Below, in pieces: positions 7,632 to 18,233 of a stretch of 59,849 nucleotides of DNA (positions are counted from its first letter, which is position 1; each line of letters starts with the position of its first letter). The notes below the pieces were generated by a model. The model worked only from the letters and a program-made list of their open reading frames with translations. It had not been told where the DNA came from and made no database searches. The position numbers and the translations under genes are program-made. The DNA is from Actinomycetes bacterium (GTDB lineage Bacteria; Actinomycetota; Thermoleophilia; BMS3ABIN01). Where the stretch lies: contig JAJYIM010000006.1 of assembly GCA_021790115.1 (NCBI GenBank), positions 1 through 59,849 of the forward strand, written 5' to 3'.

Positions 7632-8936
7632 TTACTTTGCCGCCACCAGGAAGGGCCGGCCTGGCATCGACAGTGAGCGAGCGTGATAAAATTTCATGCC
7701 GGTGAAAAAGCGGTAGACTGTCGCGCCTACGTCGGCGAACTCTCCCTGGTAAGGCTCATCGCGCGGCTGCCGCCGGGGCTTCAGCCGTTTGTCATGCTCC
7801 CGGGACGCCTCGAACAGCGATCCTCCGGGAGAAAAAACATCGCTCCCCAGACGGGCCAGCAAGGGAACATACTCACGCGTATGATCAGATCCGGGATAGA
7901 CAGGGTCACAGCCATGATCCGCGGTAATGATAAAAAGGTCCCCCGGCCGGCAGGAAGCTACCAGGTCAGGTATGGCTGCGTCTACTGCCATCAACCCGGA
8001 GGCAAATCCCTGCGGATCGTTGCGGTGCCCCCAGAGCATGTCAAAATCAACCAGATTGGTAAAAACCAGTCCCTCTTTTAAATCGCGCATTAGCGCCAGT
8101 GTTTGCCTCAGCCCATCCTCGTTTCCCAGGGTTTTGTATTCATACTTGACTCCCGAGCCGGCAAATATCTGGGAAATCTTGCCGACCCCGTGGACCGGCA
8201 CACCGATCTCTGTCAACAGGTTCAAGTATGTCTGTGGAGGCATAAGGGAGAAATCACGCCGCTCCGGCGTTCTTGTGAAACTGCCCGGACTTCCCGTAAA
8301 GGGCCGGGCGATCACCCGCGCCACCGCGTGCTCGCCCGCAAGCAGCTTGCGTGCAGCGCGGCAATACGCATACAGTTCCGCCGGCGGCACCAGATCAACA
8401 TGGGCCGCAACCTGGAAAACACTATCTGCAGATGTGTAAACGATCAGCTTCCCGGTCTTGAGATGGATTTCTCCCAGCTCCTGAATGATCTTTGTCCCGG
8501 AGGCAGGTTTATTCCCGATCGTGCCCCGGCCGGTCAGCTGCTCGAATCGCCTGATCAACTCAACCGGGAACCCGCCAGGGTAGACCGGAAACGGTTTTCT
8601 TGTAATCACGCCCATCAGCTCCCAGTGGCCCGCGGTTGTATCCTTGCCCCGGGAGCGCTCAGCCAGCCTGCCAAAAAGAGCCTGAGGGCGCGGCGCCGGC
8701 GGCACGCCCTCAAGCGGCAGAATATTGCCTAGGCCCAGGGCGCCCAGATTTGGCAGTTTCAGGCCGCCGGCGGCTACGTGACCCAGAGTGTTGGCGCCGC
8801 TATCCCCGAAATCGCCGGCGTCGGGCAAAGCTCCGGCGCCAACGCCATCGAGCGTGATCAGCAGGCAGCGGACCTTGTGGCGCCGCAGTCTGTGTCCGGC
8901 ATGCCCGATCATCCATAAGGGGTTTAATTTAGGCAA
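7632..8936 (-). CDS. deoB: Phosphopentomutase
   Basis: Interconverts ribose/deoxyribose 1-phosphate and 5-phosphate in nucleoside salvage; alkaline-phosphatase superfamily. Visible metal-site segments are LLITLDGVGAGALPDAGDFG, the phospho-acceptor region GKDTTAGHWELMG, NLVDFDMLWGHRNDP and ITADHGCDPVYPGSDHTRE. A stretch of about 30 charged residues (around SREHDKRLKPRRQP) near residue 385 looks like an insertion compared with the usual 390-residue enzyme. The open frame starts at a TTG (8936); an ATG at 8912 is equally possible. It follows xerD, a common neighbour, across a heptad array. Confidence 0.95.
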   Translation of the reverse strand: MPKLNPLWMIGHAGHRLRRHKVRCLLITLDGVGAGALPDAGDFGDSGANTLGHVAAGGLKLPNLGALGLGNILPLEGVPPAPRPQALFGRLAERSRGKDTTAGHWELMGVITRKPFPVYPGGFPVELIRRFEQLTGRGTIGNKPASGTKIIQELGEIHLKTGKLIVYTSADSVFQVAAHVDLVPPAELYAYCRAARKLLAGEHAVARVIARPFTGSPGSFTRTPERRDFSLMPPQTYLNLLTEIGVPVHGVGKISQIFAGSGVKYEYKTLGNEDGLRQTLALMRDLKEGLVFTNLVDFDMLWGHRNDPQGFASGLMAVDAAIPDLVASCRPGDLFIITADHGCDPVYPGSDHTREYVPLLARLGSDVFSPGGSLFEASREHDKRLKPRRQPRDEPYQGEFADVGATVYRFFTGMKFYHARSLSMPGRPFLVAAK

Positions 8937-8951
8937 AGGGCTCCAACTTTC

Positions 8952-8985
8952 TAAAGTTCCGAGTTTCGGGCTCCGAGTCCCGAGT
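8952..8985. repeat. Heptad array directly after the xerD stop
   Basis: Read from the xerD stop on the minus strand: TAA, then CTCGGGA CTCGGAG, then CCCGAAA, CTCGGAA and CTTTAGA, i.e. five degenerate 7-bp units with no spacer between stop codon and array. It fills the whole xerD-deoB gap. Confidence 0.7.
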
Positions 8986-10088
8986 TAAAAATCCCTGGCT
9001 CGACTTTCAACTTCAATCTTTTGTTTCGCTCTAGGGTGCGCGTTAAAGTAAATTTCGCGCAGTTTCTGGCGGCTTAAGTGCGTGTAGATTTCAGTTGTCG
9101 AAATATCGGCATGGCCAAGCATCTCCTGGACGCTGCGCAGATCGGCTCCCCCTGCCAGGAGATGCGTAGCAAAGCTGTGCCGTAGAGTATGAGGAGTAAC
9201 AGTTTTGGTCAAAGCCGCCCGGTGCGCTGACTCCGTCACCAGCTTGTGGATCGTCTGGCGGGAAAGCCGGCGGCCAAACCGGTTTAAGAAGAGGTGATCG
9301 TCTTTAATTTTAAGGCTAAATTGCTGCCGCTCCCGCTCAAGATAACGACGCACTGCCATTAACGCCGGTTCACCCACCGGTATGACGCGCTCCTTTGATC
9401 CCTTCCCCAGGCAGCGGACGTAACCCCCTTCCAGATCAATATCGCTTATGCGTAACCCTGTCAATTCAGAAACTCGCAGCCCGGCGCTATAAAGCAGCTC
9501 AACAATGGCTGTGTTCCTTAACCTCGACCGTCCGCCAACCACATGGGACAGCAACAACCTGGTTTCGCCAAGATTGAGTACAGTCGGAAGTTTGTGATTT
9601 CGCTTGACAGATAGCAGGTCCTCAGTTGGATTGTCCAAGGCAAGCCCTTCACGCGACAGGAACCTGTAAAAACTTTTCAGAACACTCAGCTTGCGGGCCA
9701 AACTGGCCATGGCCACTTTCCCGGCGCCATCTGCCAGTGGCTGCAAAAAAACACGGATTTGACTTAAATCAACTTCCTCTGCGTTGATTCCCTGCTGCTG
9801 GAGAAACCGCCCAAACTGCATCAGGTCACGGCGGTAAGACGCAATGGTGTTATCAGCCAAGCCGCGCTCAAATTGGAGATAAGACAGGAATTCCTGGAAA
9901 AGATGATTTTCAAGGCCCTGGTTCCGTTCTCCGGTTGACGGTCCCCGGTTTCGCGTTCCGGGTTTCAGGACCGTGGTTGCAGGGTTGACGACATTCTCAT
10001 CTGATATTGTTAGCCCGCTGGCCCTGGTTTTATGCCGTTCCATCATCAGCTGTTCATTCGCGCGAAGAGCGGCTGAATCCTTTAACAT
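8985..10088 (-). CDS. xerD: Tyrosine recombinase XerD
   Basis: Site-specific recombinase that resolves chromosome dimers. The SAM-like core-binding domain begins at about residue 62 (FQEFLSYLQFERGLADNTIASYRRDL). The catalytic domain carries the Arg in YSAGLRVSEL, the HTLRHSFATHLL box, the second His in LGHADISTTEIYTHL and the nucleophile Tyr of IYTHL. The protein ends soon after, as in the family. As drawn it has 367 residues, about 65 too many. Part of that extension is encoded by a degenerate heptad stretch at about 9916-9976 (VLKPGTRNRG), so the true start is uncertain: ATG at 10043 or 10088, or a rare codon nearer the core. Confidence 0.95.
   Translation of the reverse strand: MLKDSAALRANEQLMMERHKTRASGLTISDENVVNPATTVLKPGTRNRGPSTGERNQGLENHLFQEFLSYLQFERGLADNTIASYRRDLMQFGRFLQQQGINAEEVDLSQIRVFLQPLADGAGKVAMASLARKLSVLKSFYRFLSREGLALDNPTEDLLSVKRNHKLPTVLNLGETRLLLSHVVGGRSRLRNTAIVELLYSAGLRVSELTGLRISDIDLEGGYVRCLGKGSKERVIPVGEPALMAVRRYLERERQQFSLKIKDDHLFLNRFGRRLSRQTIHKLVTESAHRAALTKTVTPHTLRHSFATHLLAGGADLRSVQEMLGHADISTTEIYTHLSRQKLREIYFNAHPRAKQKIEVESRARDF
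9916..9976. repeat. Degenerate heptads inside the xerD 5' end
   Basis: Units such as TTCCGTT CTCCGGT, CCCCGGT and TCCGGGT follow a 7-bp period. They lie within the frame upstream of the conserved XerD core, so an intergenic-type repeat has either been absorbed into the coding sequence or the gene starts later than drawn. Confidence 0.5.
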
Positions 10089-10161
10089 GAAGACGCATTC
10101 AGCCAGCTAAGGAAGATATCTCAAAAAATTGCCAGCAACGCAAGATGCATTGCATTGATTT

Positions 10162-11325
10162 TTAATAGGCGGAACCAGGCATGCCAAATTCTGAGCCGGG
10201 ACTTAAGCGGAAGGGGATCACGCTGGAGAGGGGATAATAAGGCTGACCGACCGCCTCGGCGACAGCCCGGTTTGTAATTTTGCCCTCCATGACATTAACG
10301 CCGCGGGCCAGCGCCTGATTGTTGCTGACCGCCTGGTTGATGCCCACGTTGGCAATCTCTAGGATGTATGGCAGCGTCGCGTTGGTGAGCGCGAATGTCG
10401 AAGTGATGGGCACTGCCCCGGGGATGTTGCCCACGGCATAGTGGATGACATCGTGTACGACGTATGTCGGTTCGGTGTGTGTCGTCATGTGCGATGTCTC
10501 TGCGCAACCTCCCTGGTCAATGGAAACATCAACAATTACTGACTGCGGCACCATCTCCGCGATGATTTTTTCGCTGATCAGCTTCGGCGCCTTCGCGCCT
10601 GGAATCAGCACCGCGCCAATTACCAGGTCGGCAGTGGAAACGTGCTCCTCAATTGACAAGGCCGTCGACAACACTGTTGTTAACCTGCCCGATATGTAGC
10701 TATGCAGCGAGCGCAAGTGGTCCAGGTTCTTGTCCAGCACGACAACGTTGGCCAACATGCCGGCGGCAATCTTGGCGGCATTAGAGCCGACAATGCCAGC
10801 GCCCAGCACCACTACTTTCGCCGGCGGCACGCCAGCGACGCCGCCCAGGAGGATGCCGCGGCCACCAATCATTTTTTCCAGGAAATAAGCTCCGACTTGC
10901 GCCGCCATCCTGCCGGCGATCTCACTCATCGGCGCCAGCAGCGGCAGCCTGCCGTCGGCAAGCTCAACAGTTTCATAAGCGATGCAGCTGGCGCCGCTGG
11001 CCATCAACGACTTGGCCAGCTGCGGCTGCGGCGCCAAATGAAGAAAAGAAAAGATGATTTTCTGCTCCTGCAGCAAGGCCACCTCGTTGGCAGAAGGATC
11101 CTTGACCTTGACAATCAAGTCCGCCTTCTCGAACAGTTCTTCCATAGTATCAACAATGAGGCCGCCCTGGCCGGCATAGGCTTCATCGGGAAGCTTGCTG
11201 CCCTGGCCGGCGCCCTTCTGGATCAGTACGGTATGGCCGGCAGCAGCCAGCTCGCGCGTGCCGGCCGGCGTGATCGCCACGCGGTATTCATCAATCTCAA
11301 CTTCCGATGGAATGCCGATAATCAC
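10162..11325 (-). CDS. ald: Alanine dehydrogenase
   Basis: NAD-dependent interconversion of alanine and pyruvate plus ammonia. A 387-residue protein: N-terminal domain with MIIGIPSEVEIDEYRVAITP and the catalytic region HLAPQPQL, then the NAD Rossmann motif VVLGAGIVGSNAAKIAAGM at about residue 170. It starts with GTG behind a good GAGGTGA ribosome site. The C-terminus extends about 15 residues beyond common Ald (PFRLSPGSEFGMPG). It stands between xerD and the NUDIX gene without overlap, so it may be its own unit. It could link amino-acid use to pyruvate, which the carboxylase genes further right would convert to oxaloacetate. Confidence 0.95.
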   Translation of the reverse strand: MIIGIPSEVEIDEYRVAITPAGTRELAAAGHTVLIQKGAGQGSKLPDEAYAGQGGLIVDTMEELFEKADLIVKVKDPSANEVALLQEQKIIFSFLHLAPQPQLAKSLMASGASCIAYETVELADGRLPLLAPMSEIAGRMAAQVGAYFLEKMIGGRGILLGGVAGVPPAKVVVLGAGIVGSNAAKIAAGMLANVVVLDKNLDHLRSLHSYISGRLTTVLSTALSIEEHVSTADLVIGAVLIPGAKAPKLISEKIIAEMVPQSVIVDVSIDQGGCAETSHMTTHTEPTYVVHDVIHYAVGNIPGAVPITSTFALTNATLPYILEIANVGINQAVSNNQALARGVNVMEGKITNRAVAEAVGQPYYPLSSVIPFRLSPGSEFGMPGSAY

Positions 11326-11388
11326 ACTTTCACCTCACAAACAAAAAAAAACAACAAAGGCATGGGCTAATATCGGTCAATTTCAAAT

Positions 11389-11907
11389 TTATTTGATATC
11401 CATATCAAGCACTCTCAACGCCAGCTGTATGCCCGCCAGCGATTTGGCGTCCTGCAGTTCTCCCAGGAGCGCCCCGGCCGGACGCAGTGGCCGGATCACC
11501 GTCTCCAGGAACTCCTCCCGGTCGTGCTTTTTCTCCGCAGCGGATAATTCCTGCGCCAGATAACAATGCAGCATCTCATTGCAAAAGCCGGGCGTCGAAT
11601 AAAAAGAAGACAGGTGCTGCCAGCTGCCGGCCGTCAAACCCAGCTCTTCCAGGCATTCCCGCCGGGCGCCGGCCAACGGCTCTTCATCCGGTTTTAACTT
11701 GCCTGCCGGCAGCTCAAGCAAGTCCCGGCCGGCCGCATCCCGGTATTGCCTGACCAGATAAACCATGCCATTTTCATCCACGGGCACGATGACGCAGGCA
11801 CCCGGGTGCTCAACTATCTCGCGTGTGGCTTGCCTGCCATCCGGCAGCTCCACTTCGTCCACGCGCAGATTGATTATCCTGCCATGATAGATTTGCCGTG
11901 ATGACAA
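11389..11907 (-). CDS. NUDIX hydrolase, ADP-ribose pyrophosphatase type
   Basis: The Nudix box is complete: G at the start of GKLKPDEEPLAGARRE, then CLEELGL, and the fold before it (REIVEHPGACVIVPVDENG, VYLVRQYRDAAGRDLLELPAG) fits the ADP-ribose pyrophosphatase group (YqkG/NudF). I place the start at the TTG at 11907 (LSSRQIYHGRI), behind the AGGGG that overlaps the stop of the upstream peptidase gene. The longest frame, from 11964, would overlap that gene by 49 bp. This pyrG-NUDIX-xerD neighbourhood is typical of Actinomycetota. Confidence 0.9.
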   Translation of the reverse strand: MSSRQIYHGRIINLRVDEVELPDGRQATREIVEHPGACVIVPVDENGMVYLVRQYRDAAGRDLLELPAGKLKPDEEPLAGARRECLEELGLTAGSWQHLSSFYSTPGFCNEMLHCYLAQELSAAEKKHDREEFLETVIRPLRPAGALLGELQDAKSLAGIQLALRVLDMDIK

Positions 11908-11915
11908 ACGTTTGT

Positions 11916-13055
11916 TTATCCCCTGACCGCCTTTCTGATAATCGCCAAGAGCAACTGGTGACATTGATGCAGCGATTCCACCGAGATATATTCATCTGGC
12001 GTGTGCACCTGCTCCATGCCGGCAGAGAGGTTGACGCTGGGAACGCCTTTTAAGTTAAAGACATTGACATCGCTGCCGCCGCCGGTGCTGACGGGCTCAG
12101 GCCTGATGTCAATATCAGCAAACGCCTGCAGCGCCAGATCGTAGGCGAGGTGGCCGGGGCCAATGTTAAAACCCTGAAACTCATCAACAACAGCCACTTC
12201 GACGTCTACCCCCCCGGCAGCAGCGGCATAGCTGACCGCTTCCAGCATGCTGGTGACCTGCCGCTCCAGTTTTTCGTCAACATGGCTTCTGGCTTCGCCG
12301 GCGATGTGGCAGCGGCCGGGAACGACATTGACCGCCTCCCCTCCCCTGATAATACCAATGTTGGCGGTTGTGTCAGCATTGATCCGGCCCAGCTTCATTT
12401 CGGCGACGGCCTTTGCTGCCGCCACGATGGCGCTGCGGCCTTGCTCAGGCGCAACGCCGGCATGGGCCGGCTTGCCAATGAATGTCGCCCGGATCGTTTT
12501 TTGCGACGGGGAGCTTGCCACGATTCTTCCAACAGGCCCAGTACTGTCCATGCAAAAACCGCAACTGGCCGTCAATTGCGTCGGCGGGGCCGACTTGGCG
12601 CCGCGCAGTCCGCTCTCTTCCCCAACTGTCAACAGCAACTCGATGCCGGCGTGGGAAAGCTGTTCTTTAATTACTTGCTCCAAAGTGAGAACCATCGCCG
12701 CCACCGCCGCTTTATCATCAGCGCCAAGGACAGCCCTGCTGCCGCTGCTGATAATGCCATTCTCCAATACCGGCGAAGGCAGCGCGTCTTCCGCGGAGGC
12801 GACTGTGTCGACGTGCGCAGCAAACATGACGGCCTTCCCGGCGGCGTTTGCAGCCAGCCGGCAATACAGGTTGCCCGCGGCGGCCGGGTGCTCCTCGATG
12901 GGCTCAGACTCTTCCACTTCCAGGCCGACGCCGCGCAGGCGGGCCGTCAGATGATCCATAATTTCACGCTCGTGGCCGGAAGGGCTGGCGATGCGCGCCA
13001 GGTCTAAAAACAGGGAAACGAGGGGGTCAGCCGGCTCCTTGCCGCGCATATTCAT
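11916..13055 (-). CDS. M20-family metallopeptidase (PepT-like)
   Basis: A 379-residue dinuclear zinc peptidase. Metal and catalytic motifs in order: MFAAHVDTV, LGADDKAAVAAM, TVGEESGLRG, CMDSTGPVG and the late His in MEQVHTPDEYISVES. The dimerisation domain lies in between (KPAHAGVAPEQGRSA). It suits the tripeptidase-T/YqjE branch of M20, which cleaves short peptides; the precise substrate is not known. It lies 9 bp after pyrG on the opposite side of transcription flow and is probably co-transcribed with the NUDIX gene. Confidence 0.9.
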   Translation of the reverse strand: MNMRGKEPADPLVSLFLDLARIASPSGHEREIMDHLTARLRGVGLEVEESEPIEEHPAAAGNLYCRLAANAAGKAVMFAAHVDTVASAEDALPSPVLENGIISSGSRAVLGADDKAAVAAMVLTLEQVIKEQLSHAGIELLLTVGEESGLRGAKSAPPTQLTASCGFCMDSTGPVGRIVASSPSQKTIRATFIGKPAHAGVAPEQGRSAIVAAAKAVAEMKLGRINADTTANIGIIRGGEAVNVVPGRCHIAGEARSHVDEKLERQVTSMLEAVSYAAAAGGVDVEVAVVDEFQGFNIGPGHLAYDLALQAFADIDIRPEPVSTGGGSDVNVFNLKGVPSVNLSAGMEQVHTPDEYISVESLHQCHQLLLAIIRKAVRG

Positions 13056-13064
13056 GTCTGACTG

Positions 13065-14750
<1,686 letters not shown>

Positions 14751-14794
14751 TTAGATTCTAAGTGGTTGTGCTTTCCGGCTGATTGGGAGGCACG

Positions 14795-14820
14795 AAAAAA
14801 CCGGAGGCGCCGCTCCGGCC
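14795..14820 (-). terminator. Intrinsic terminator/attenuator in the pyrG leader
   Basis: On the minus strand CCGGAG-CGGCGC-CTCCGG is followed at once by six Ts. It lies between the predicted pyrG promoter and the start codon, about 90 nt into the leader and 66 bp before pyrG. It would therefore control readthrough into pyrG rather than end the upstream operon. Confidence 0.75.
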
Positions 14821-14895
14821 TGAGAAAGAAAATTAATTTTTTTTGCCCTGTTAGCCAACCGCTCCTCTAAAAAGCAAGCCTAACCCTCGCTGTTA

Positions 14896-14923
14896 ATTAT
14901 ATCAGCTGCAGAAAACTTGGCAA
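14896..14923 (-). promoter_or_regulatory. Promoter of pyrG
   Basis: TTGCCA, 16 nt, TATAAT on the minus strand: a perfect -10 and a good -35. The expected start is near 14889. The leader then runs about 160 nt to the pyrG ATG, through a possible GTTAG/CTAAC stem and the terminator. Confidence 0.7.
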
Positions 14924-14931
14924 CCTCAATT

Positions 14932-15115
14932 TAAGAGCCTATTTCGATAGGTAATTCGTTGCGAGGTCGAGCGAAAAGGCGATGGGCAAGGACGCAGGAG
15001 AAAAAAGCCCGCAGTCGTACCTGTACGGTACGTCGAGGACTTTTTGCTCCGAGGACGCAGCCCATGGTCTTTGCAGCCGGCCGCAGCAGAATACGCCTAT
15101 CGAAATAGACTCTAA
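14932..15115 (+). mobile_element. Full-length MITE-like palindromic repeat, subfamily B
   Basis: About 184 bp. Ends: AAGAGCCTATTTCGATAGG and CCTATCGAAATAGACTCT. The interior carries the common core (GGCGATGGGCAAGGACGCAG ... GGACTTTTTGCTCCGAGGAC) with its central hairpin CGTACC-loop-GGTACG. The ends differ from the other subfamily while the core is the same. It occupies the gap between pyrG's promoter and the ferredoxin stop. Confidence 0.9.
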
Positions 15116-15130
15116 GCCTGCCTCAATCCA

Positions 15131-15346
15131 CTATTTTTCTTCTTCTTCCCCTTCCTCCTCCTCATAAGAGATTGCATCTTCCGGGCAGTTCTCAACTGCA
15201 GCTTCAATGCATGACTCCAGGCCGCTGAAATCGCCCGTAATCACATGAGATTTATCATCGTCGCCAATCTCGAACACCTCCGGGCAGATTGCTTCGCAAT
15301 TGCCGCAGGCGGCGCATTTTCCAATGTCAATTTTAGGAATTTTCAA
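15131..15346 (-). CDS. Small 4Fe-4S ferredoxin with acidic tail
   Basis: A protein of 71 residues if begun at the TTG at 15346 (LKIPKIDIGKC). It has one cluster motif CAACGNCEAICP, with the distal Cys in ENCPED as fourth ligand; an extra Cys (ESCIEAA) pairs as in monocluster ferredoxins. The C-terminus is a run of Glu (EEEEGEEEEK), strongly acidic. Its start overlaps the stop of the DUF362 gene, where GGAGG is located, so the two are translationally coupled. The long upstream frame up to 15505 is Cys/Pro-rich only because it overlaps DUF362. Likely an electron carrier for the DUF362 protein or a partner enzyme. Confidence 0.85.
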   Translation of the reverse strand: MKIPKIDIGKCAACGNCEAICPEVFEIGDDDKSHVITGDFSGLESCIEAAVENCPEDAISYEEEEGEEEEK

Positions 15347-15351
15347 CGGAA

Positions 15352-16539
15352 TTACCGATCCTCCGCCATCCGGACAACACGGGCAAGAGCCCCCAAGCCC
15401 AACAGGCCGGCTGCCGCCAGCGCCGCCACCAGCGACCCGCGGCTCCTTCCCTGTTTCTCCAGCGCGGCAACGGGGGGAAGATATGATTGCATGAGCTGGC
15501 CCCATTTTGTCTCGGCCATGGCGTCAACGCGCCGGCGGCCAATAAACGGGTACCAGTATGAATTCAGCACGAGCCTTGCCAGAGGCTCAGGCCAAGTCTG
15601 CCAGCCCATCAAAAGCGGCTTGGTCCGGCAACCGGCGCCGGCCATGCCTTCCGCGCCTAGTTTCCCGGGCCCGCAAAAATGGAAGTTAACTTCGGAAATA
15701 TCTTCCCCTATGACTTCGATGTCATCGTAAAGGCCGCAGCCGAGGCCGCGCTCATGGGCCAGGCGGATGTACTTAATCTTCATTGGGTCAAATCCCATCA
15801 TGTGGGCTGCAACCGCATCTATTGCCACCAGGTCGGCGCCGGCAAGGAGATAGCCTTTTTCATATGGAACCAGCGCCCTGGGCCCGGGACCGTCGCCGCA
15901 AAAGGTGCCGTCCATGACCGCAAAAATGCCGCTGTGGATTTCTTTCTGAATGGCCAACAGATCAACCATGGCCTCATGGACGGCATCACCCGCCGGCCGG
16001 CCTCGCGGCGCCAGGCCGTCGAGGGCGCTCTCGACTGCTCCGGCAAACCCAGTCAGCAGATGAGTTTTTACGGTTGGCAAGTAGATGATGTTTGCCCCTT
16101 GAAAGAAGTCGGGGATGTAAAACCCTTCTTCAGCAATCATTTTACCCAGAACCAGCATCTCTGCCTGCGGCTGATAATTTATCCATTTGACAGGCGGCTC
16201 ATACGTATGTGTAAACCGGAGGCCCAAACGCTCGGCGACTGTCAAATGGCCGTTGTTGAGCTCCCCGGTCACGCTGTCGGCAGAGGCTCTACTCTGAACC
16301 AGCACCAGCGATTCTTTCCGGTAGCCGTCCGCCAGCAGCGCCCTGATTACCCCTTCCAGTTGCCATGGGGTCGTGGAAGCGGCCGGATACCAGACGTCCC
16401 AGCAGATACTGATATCAAGGCTGGTGACCCTCTCCCTTGCCAGCGTTTCCTCATAGGCCGCCATCCGCAGCAGCCTGCCGCAATCAGCGATAACTGTCTC
16501 CGGAGATGTTTTGATGACGGCGACCGTGGACTTCATCAA
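15352..16539 (-). CDS. DUF362 family protein with C-terminal membrane helix
   Basis: A 395-residue protein with the DUF362 core: IIYLPTVKTHLLTGFAGAVE, VMDGTFCGDGPGPRALVPY and DLVAIDAVAAHMMGFDP. DUF362 proteins often carry or pair with ferredoxin domains and are of unknown reaction; here the ferredoxin is a separate overlapping gene. A hydrophobic segment near residues 370-388 (LVAALAAAGLLGLGALA) suggests C-terminal membrane attachment. It overlaps recN by 4 bp (ATGA type), so it belongs to the recN-nadK-tlyA transcription unit. Function unknown. Confidence 0.85.
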   Translation of the reverse strand: MMKSTVAVIKTSPETVIADCGRLLRMAAYEETLARERVTSLDISICWDVWYPAASTTPWQLEGVIRALLADGYRKESLVLVQSRASADSVTGELNNGHLTVAERLGLRFTHTYEPPVKWINYQPQAEMLVLGKMIAEEGFYIPDFFQGANIIYLPTVKTHLLTGFAGAVESALDGLAPRGRPAGDAVHEAMVDLLAIQKEIHSGIFAVMDGTFCGDGPGPRALVPYEKGYLLAGADLVAIDAVAAHMMGFDPMKIKYIRLAHERGLGCGLYDDIEVIGEDISEVNFHFCGPGKLGAEGMAGAGCRTKPLLMGWQTWPEPLARLVLNSYWYPFIGRRRVDAMAETKWGQLMQSYLPPVAALEKQGRSRGSLVAALAAAGLLGLGALARVVRMAEDR

Positions 16540-18233
16540 TTTTCAGCCGCTTTTCTTGCCAGCTCAGCTGCGTGAGCACGCGCTTTTTTGTTTGACGGCT
16601 GTGACCCCATCATGCGGCACAGCTCGTCGATGACTTCATCCTCGGGCAGACGGGCAACCTCAGTGACTGTCTTAAAACCAGTCGTTGTCTTGCTGACGAC
16701 AAAATGGGCTTCGGCAAAACAGGCAATCTGGGGCAGATGCGTAATACAGACAATTTGCGAGGAGCGCGCCAATTTCTTTAGTTGGGCCCCCACAGCCAAC
16801 CCTGTCTTGCCGCCAATGCCGGCATCGATCTCGTCAAATACGATGGTGCCGGCCTCGGCCACCGGAGCCGCGCTCTTGATCGCCAGCATAATCCGGGAAA
16901 GCTCGCCGCCGGAAGCTGCTTTCCTGATTGGCGCCGGCGGCATGCCTGGATTGATATCAGCAAAAAACTCCGCTTTCTCAGCGCCTGCCGACGACAGGAC
17001 TGCGGGCGTCAATTTGCCGCCGCCTTCAAGGAAAGAAAACTCCACCTTCAGCCTGGATTTGGGAAAGTCCAGTTCGCGAAGATGGTTGGTTGCTTCCCGC
17101 TCAAGCCGGGCGGCGGCTGCCTGCCGCAGCCGTCTGAGCTTTAGCGCCAGCGTCACCGCCTCTTTCCCGGTTTCCCGCAAATCCTGCTCAAGCGAAGAGT
17201 GATCTGCTTGCAAGGCCGAGATCCGGGAAAGCCGCTCGCGGCAACCGGCGGCGTAAGCAAGCACTTTCTCGATGGCGCCGCCATATTTGCGTTTTAATCC
17301 CGCCAGCACTTCCAGCCTTTCTTCAACGGCTGACAAAGCGGCAGGGTCAAGCTCGACTGACTCGGCGTAATGGCGGGCGTCGCGCCCTGTCTCCTCCAGT
17401 TCGAAAAAACCAGCCCTCAGCCTGGCCAGCAAATTGTCAAGCTCCGCATCGACGCCGGCGGCGGCTTCAAGGCGCGCCATCGCCCCGGCCAGCGCTTCCA
17501 TCACACCGGTTTCTTCCGGGGCTGCCCCCAGAATGCCCGCCAGCTGGTTCGCCGCCTCTTCCAACTCCCTGGCCTTGACCAGCCGCCGCCGCTTGGCCTC
17601 AAGCGATTCGTCCTCGCCGGGCACGGGAGCAGCAGCCTCTATCTCGATTAACTGAAATTTAATCAGCTCCGCCTCCTGGGCAGCGGCATCGGCGTCTTTG
17701 GCAAAATTATCCAGGCCGGAAGCAAGCTCAACCCGCCGCTGGAAAAGCAGCCGGAATTCCTCCCGCAGATCGATGAGCTCCTGCCCACCAAACCTGTCAA
17801 GCATATCAAGCTGATTGGAAGCCAGCATCAAGCGGCGCTGCTCATGCTGGCCGGAAAATCTGAGGCAGCGGCCGGTCAACTGGCCGAGGACTCCCGAATT
17901 AACGGCGTGACCGCCGGCGTAGGAACGGCTGGGCCCGTCCGGGGAAAGGCGGCGGCGGACAATCAACTGCCCGTCTTCCGGCACATCAATGCTGTCCGCC
18001 ACTGTGGAAAAAAAACCGGGCGGCATTGAGAAGACGGCTTCCACGGATGCTTCGGCGGCCCCGGGACGAATGAGGCCGTTATCAACCCGCGTTCCCAGGA
18101 GCAGTGTAATCGCATGAGCCAAAATTGTCTTGCCGGCGCCGGTTTCACCGGTGATGACATTTAATCCAGGAACAAGCTCAAGCCGGGCGCTGCCGATAAC
18201 AGCCAGGTTCTCAATGCTGAGCTCAGTCAGCAA
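16536..18233 (-). CDS. recN: DNA repair ATPase RecN
   Basis: An SMC-like protein of 565 residues acting in double-strand break repair. Walker A GETGAGKTILAHAI is near residue 30, long coiled-coil arms span the middle (Glu/Ala/Leu rich, about 150-375), the ABC signature is ASGGELSRIMLAIK and Walker B is TIVFDEIDAGIGG. Full family length. It overlaps nadK by 11 bp and DUF362 by 4 bp. Proximity to tlyA and nadK is a strongly conserved arrangement in Gram-positives. Confidence 0.95.
   Translation of the reverse strand: MLTELSIENLAVIGSARLELVPGLNVITGETGAGKTILAHAITLLLGTRVDNGLIRPGAAEASVEAVFSMPPGFFSTVADSIDVPEDGQLIVRRRLSPDGPSRSYAGGHAVNSGVLGQLTGRCLRFSGQHEQRRLMLASNQLDMLDRFGGQELIDLREEFRLLFQRRVELASGLDNFAKDADAAAQEAELIKFQLIEIEAAAPVPGEDESLEAKRRRLVKARELEEAANQLAGILGAAPEETGVMEALAGAMARLEAAAGVDAELDNLLARLRAGFFELEETGRDARHYAESVELDPAALSAVEERLEVLAGLKRKYGGAIEKVLAYAAGCRERLSRISALQADHSSLEQDLRETGKEAVTLALKLRRLRQAAAARLEREATNHLRELDFPKSRLKVEFSFLEGGGKLTPAVLSSAGAEKAEFFADINPGMPPAPIRKAASGGELSRIMLAIKSAAPVAEAGTIVFDEIDAGIGGKTGLAVGAQLKKLARSSQIVCITHLPQIACFAEAHFVVSKTTTGFKTVTEVARLPEDEVIDELCRMMGSQPSNKKARAHAAELARKAAEN

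Noticed and set aside
14982-15167. Short ORFs encoding KSPQSY...RPQQN-type peptides
   Set aside because: Present in each full MITE-like copy because the repeat happens to be open in one frame; no start signals or conservation beyond the DNA repeat.
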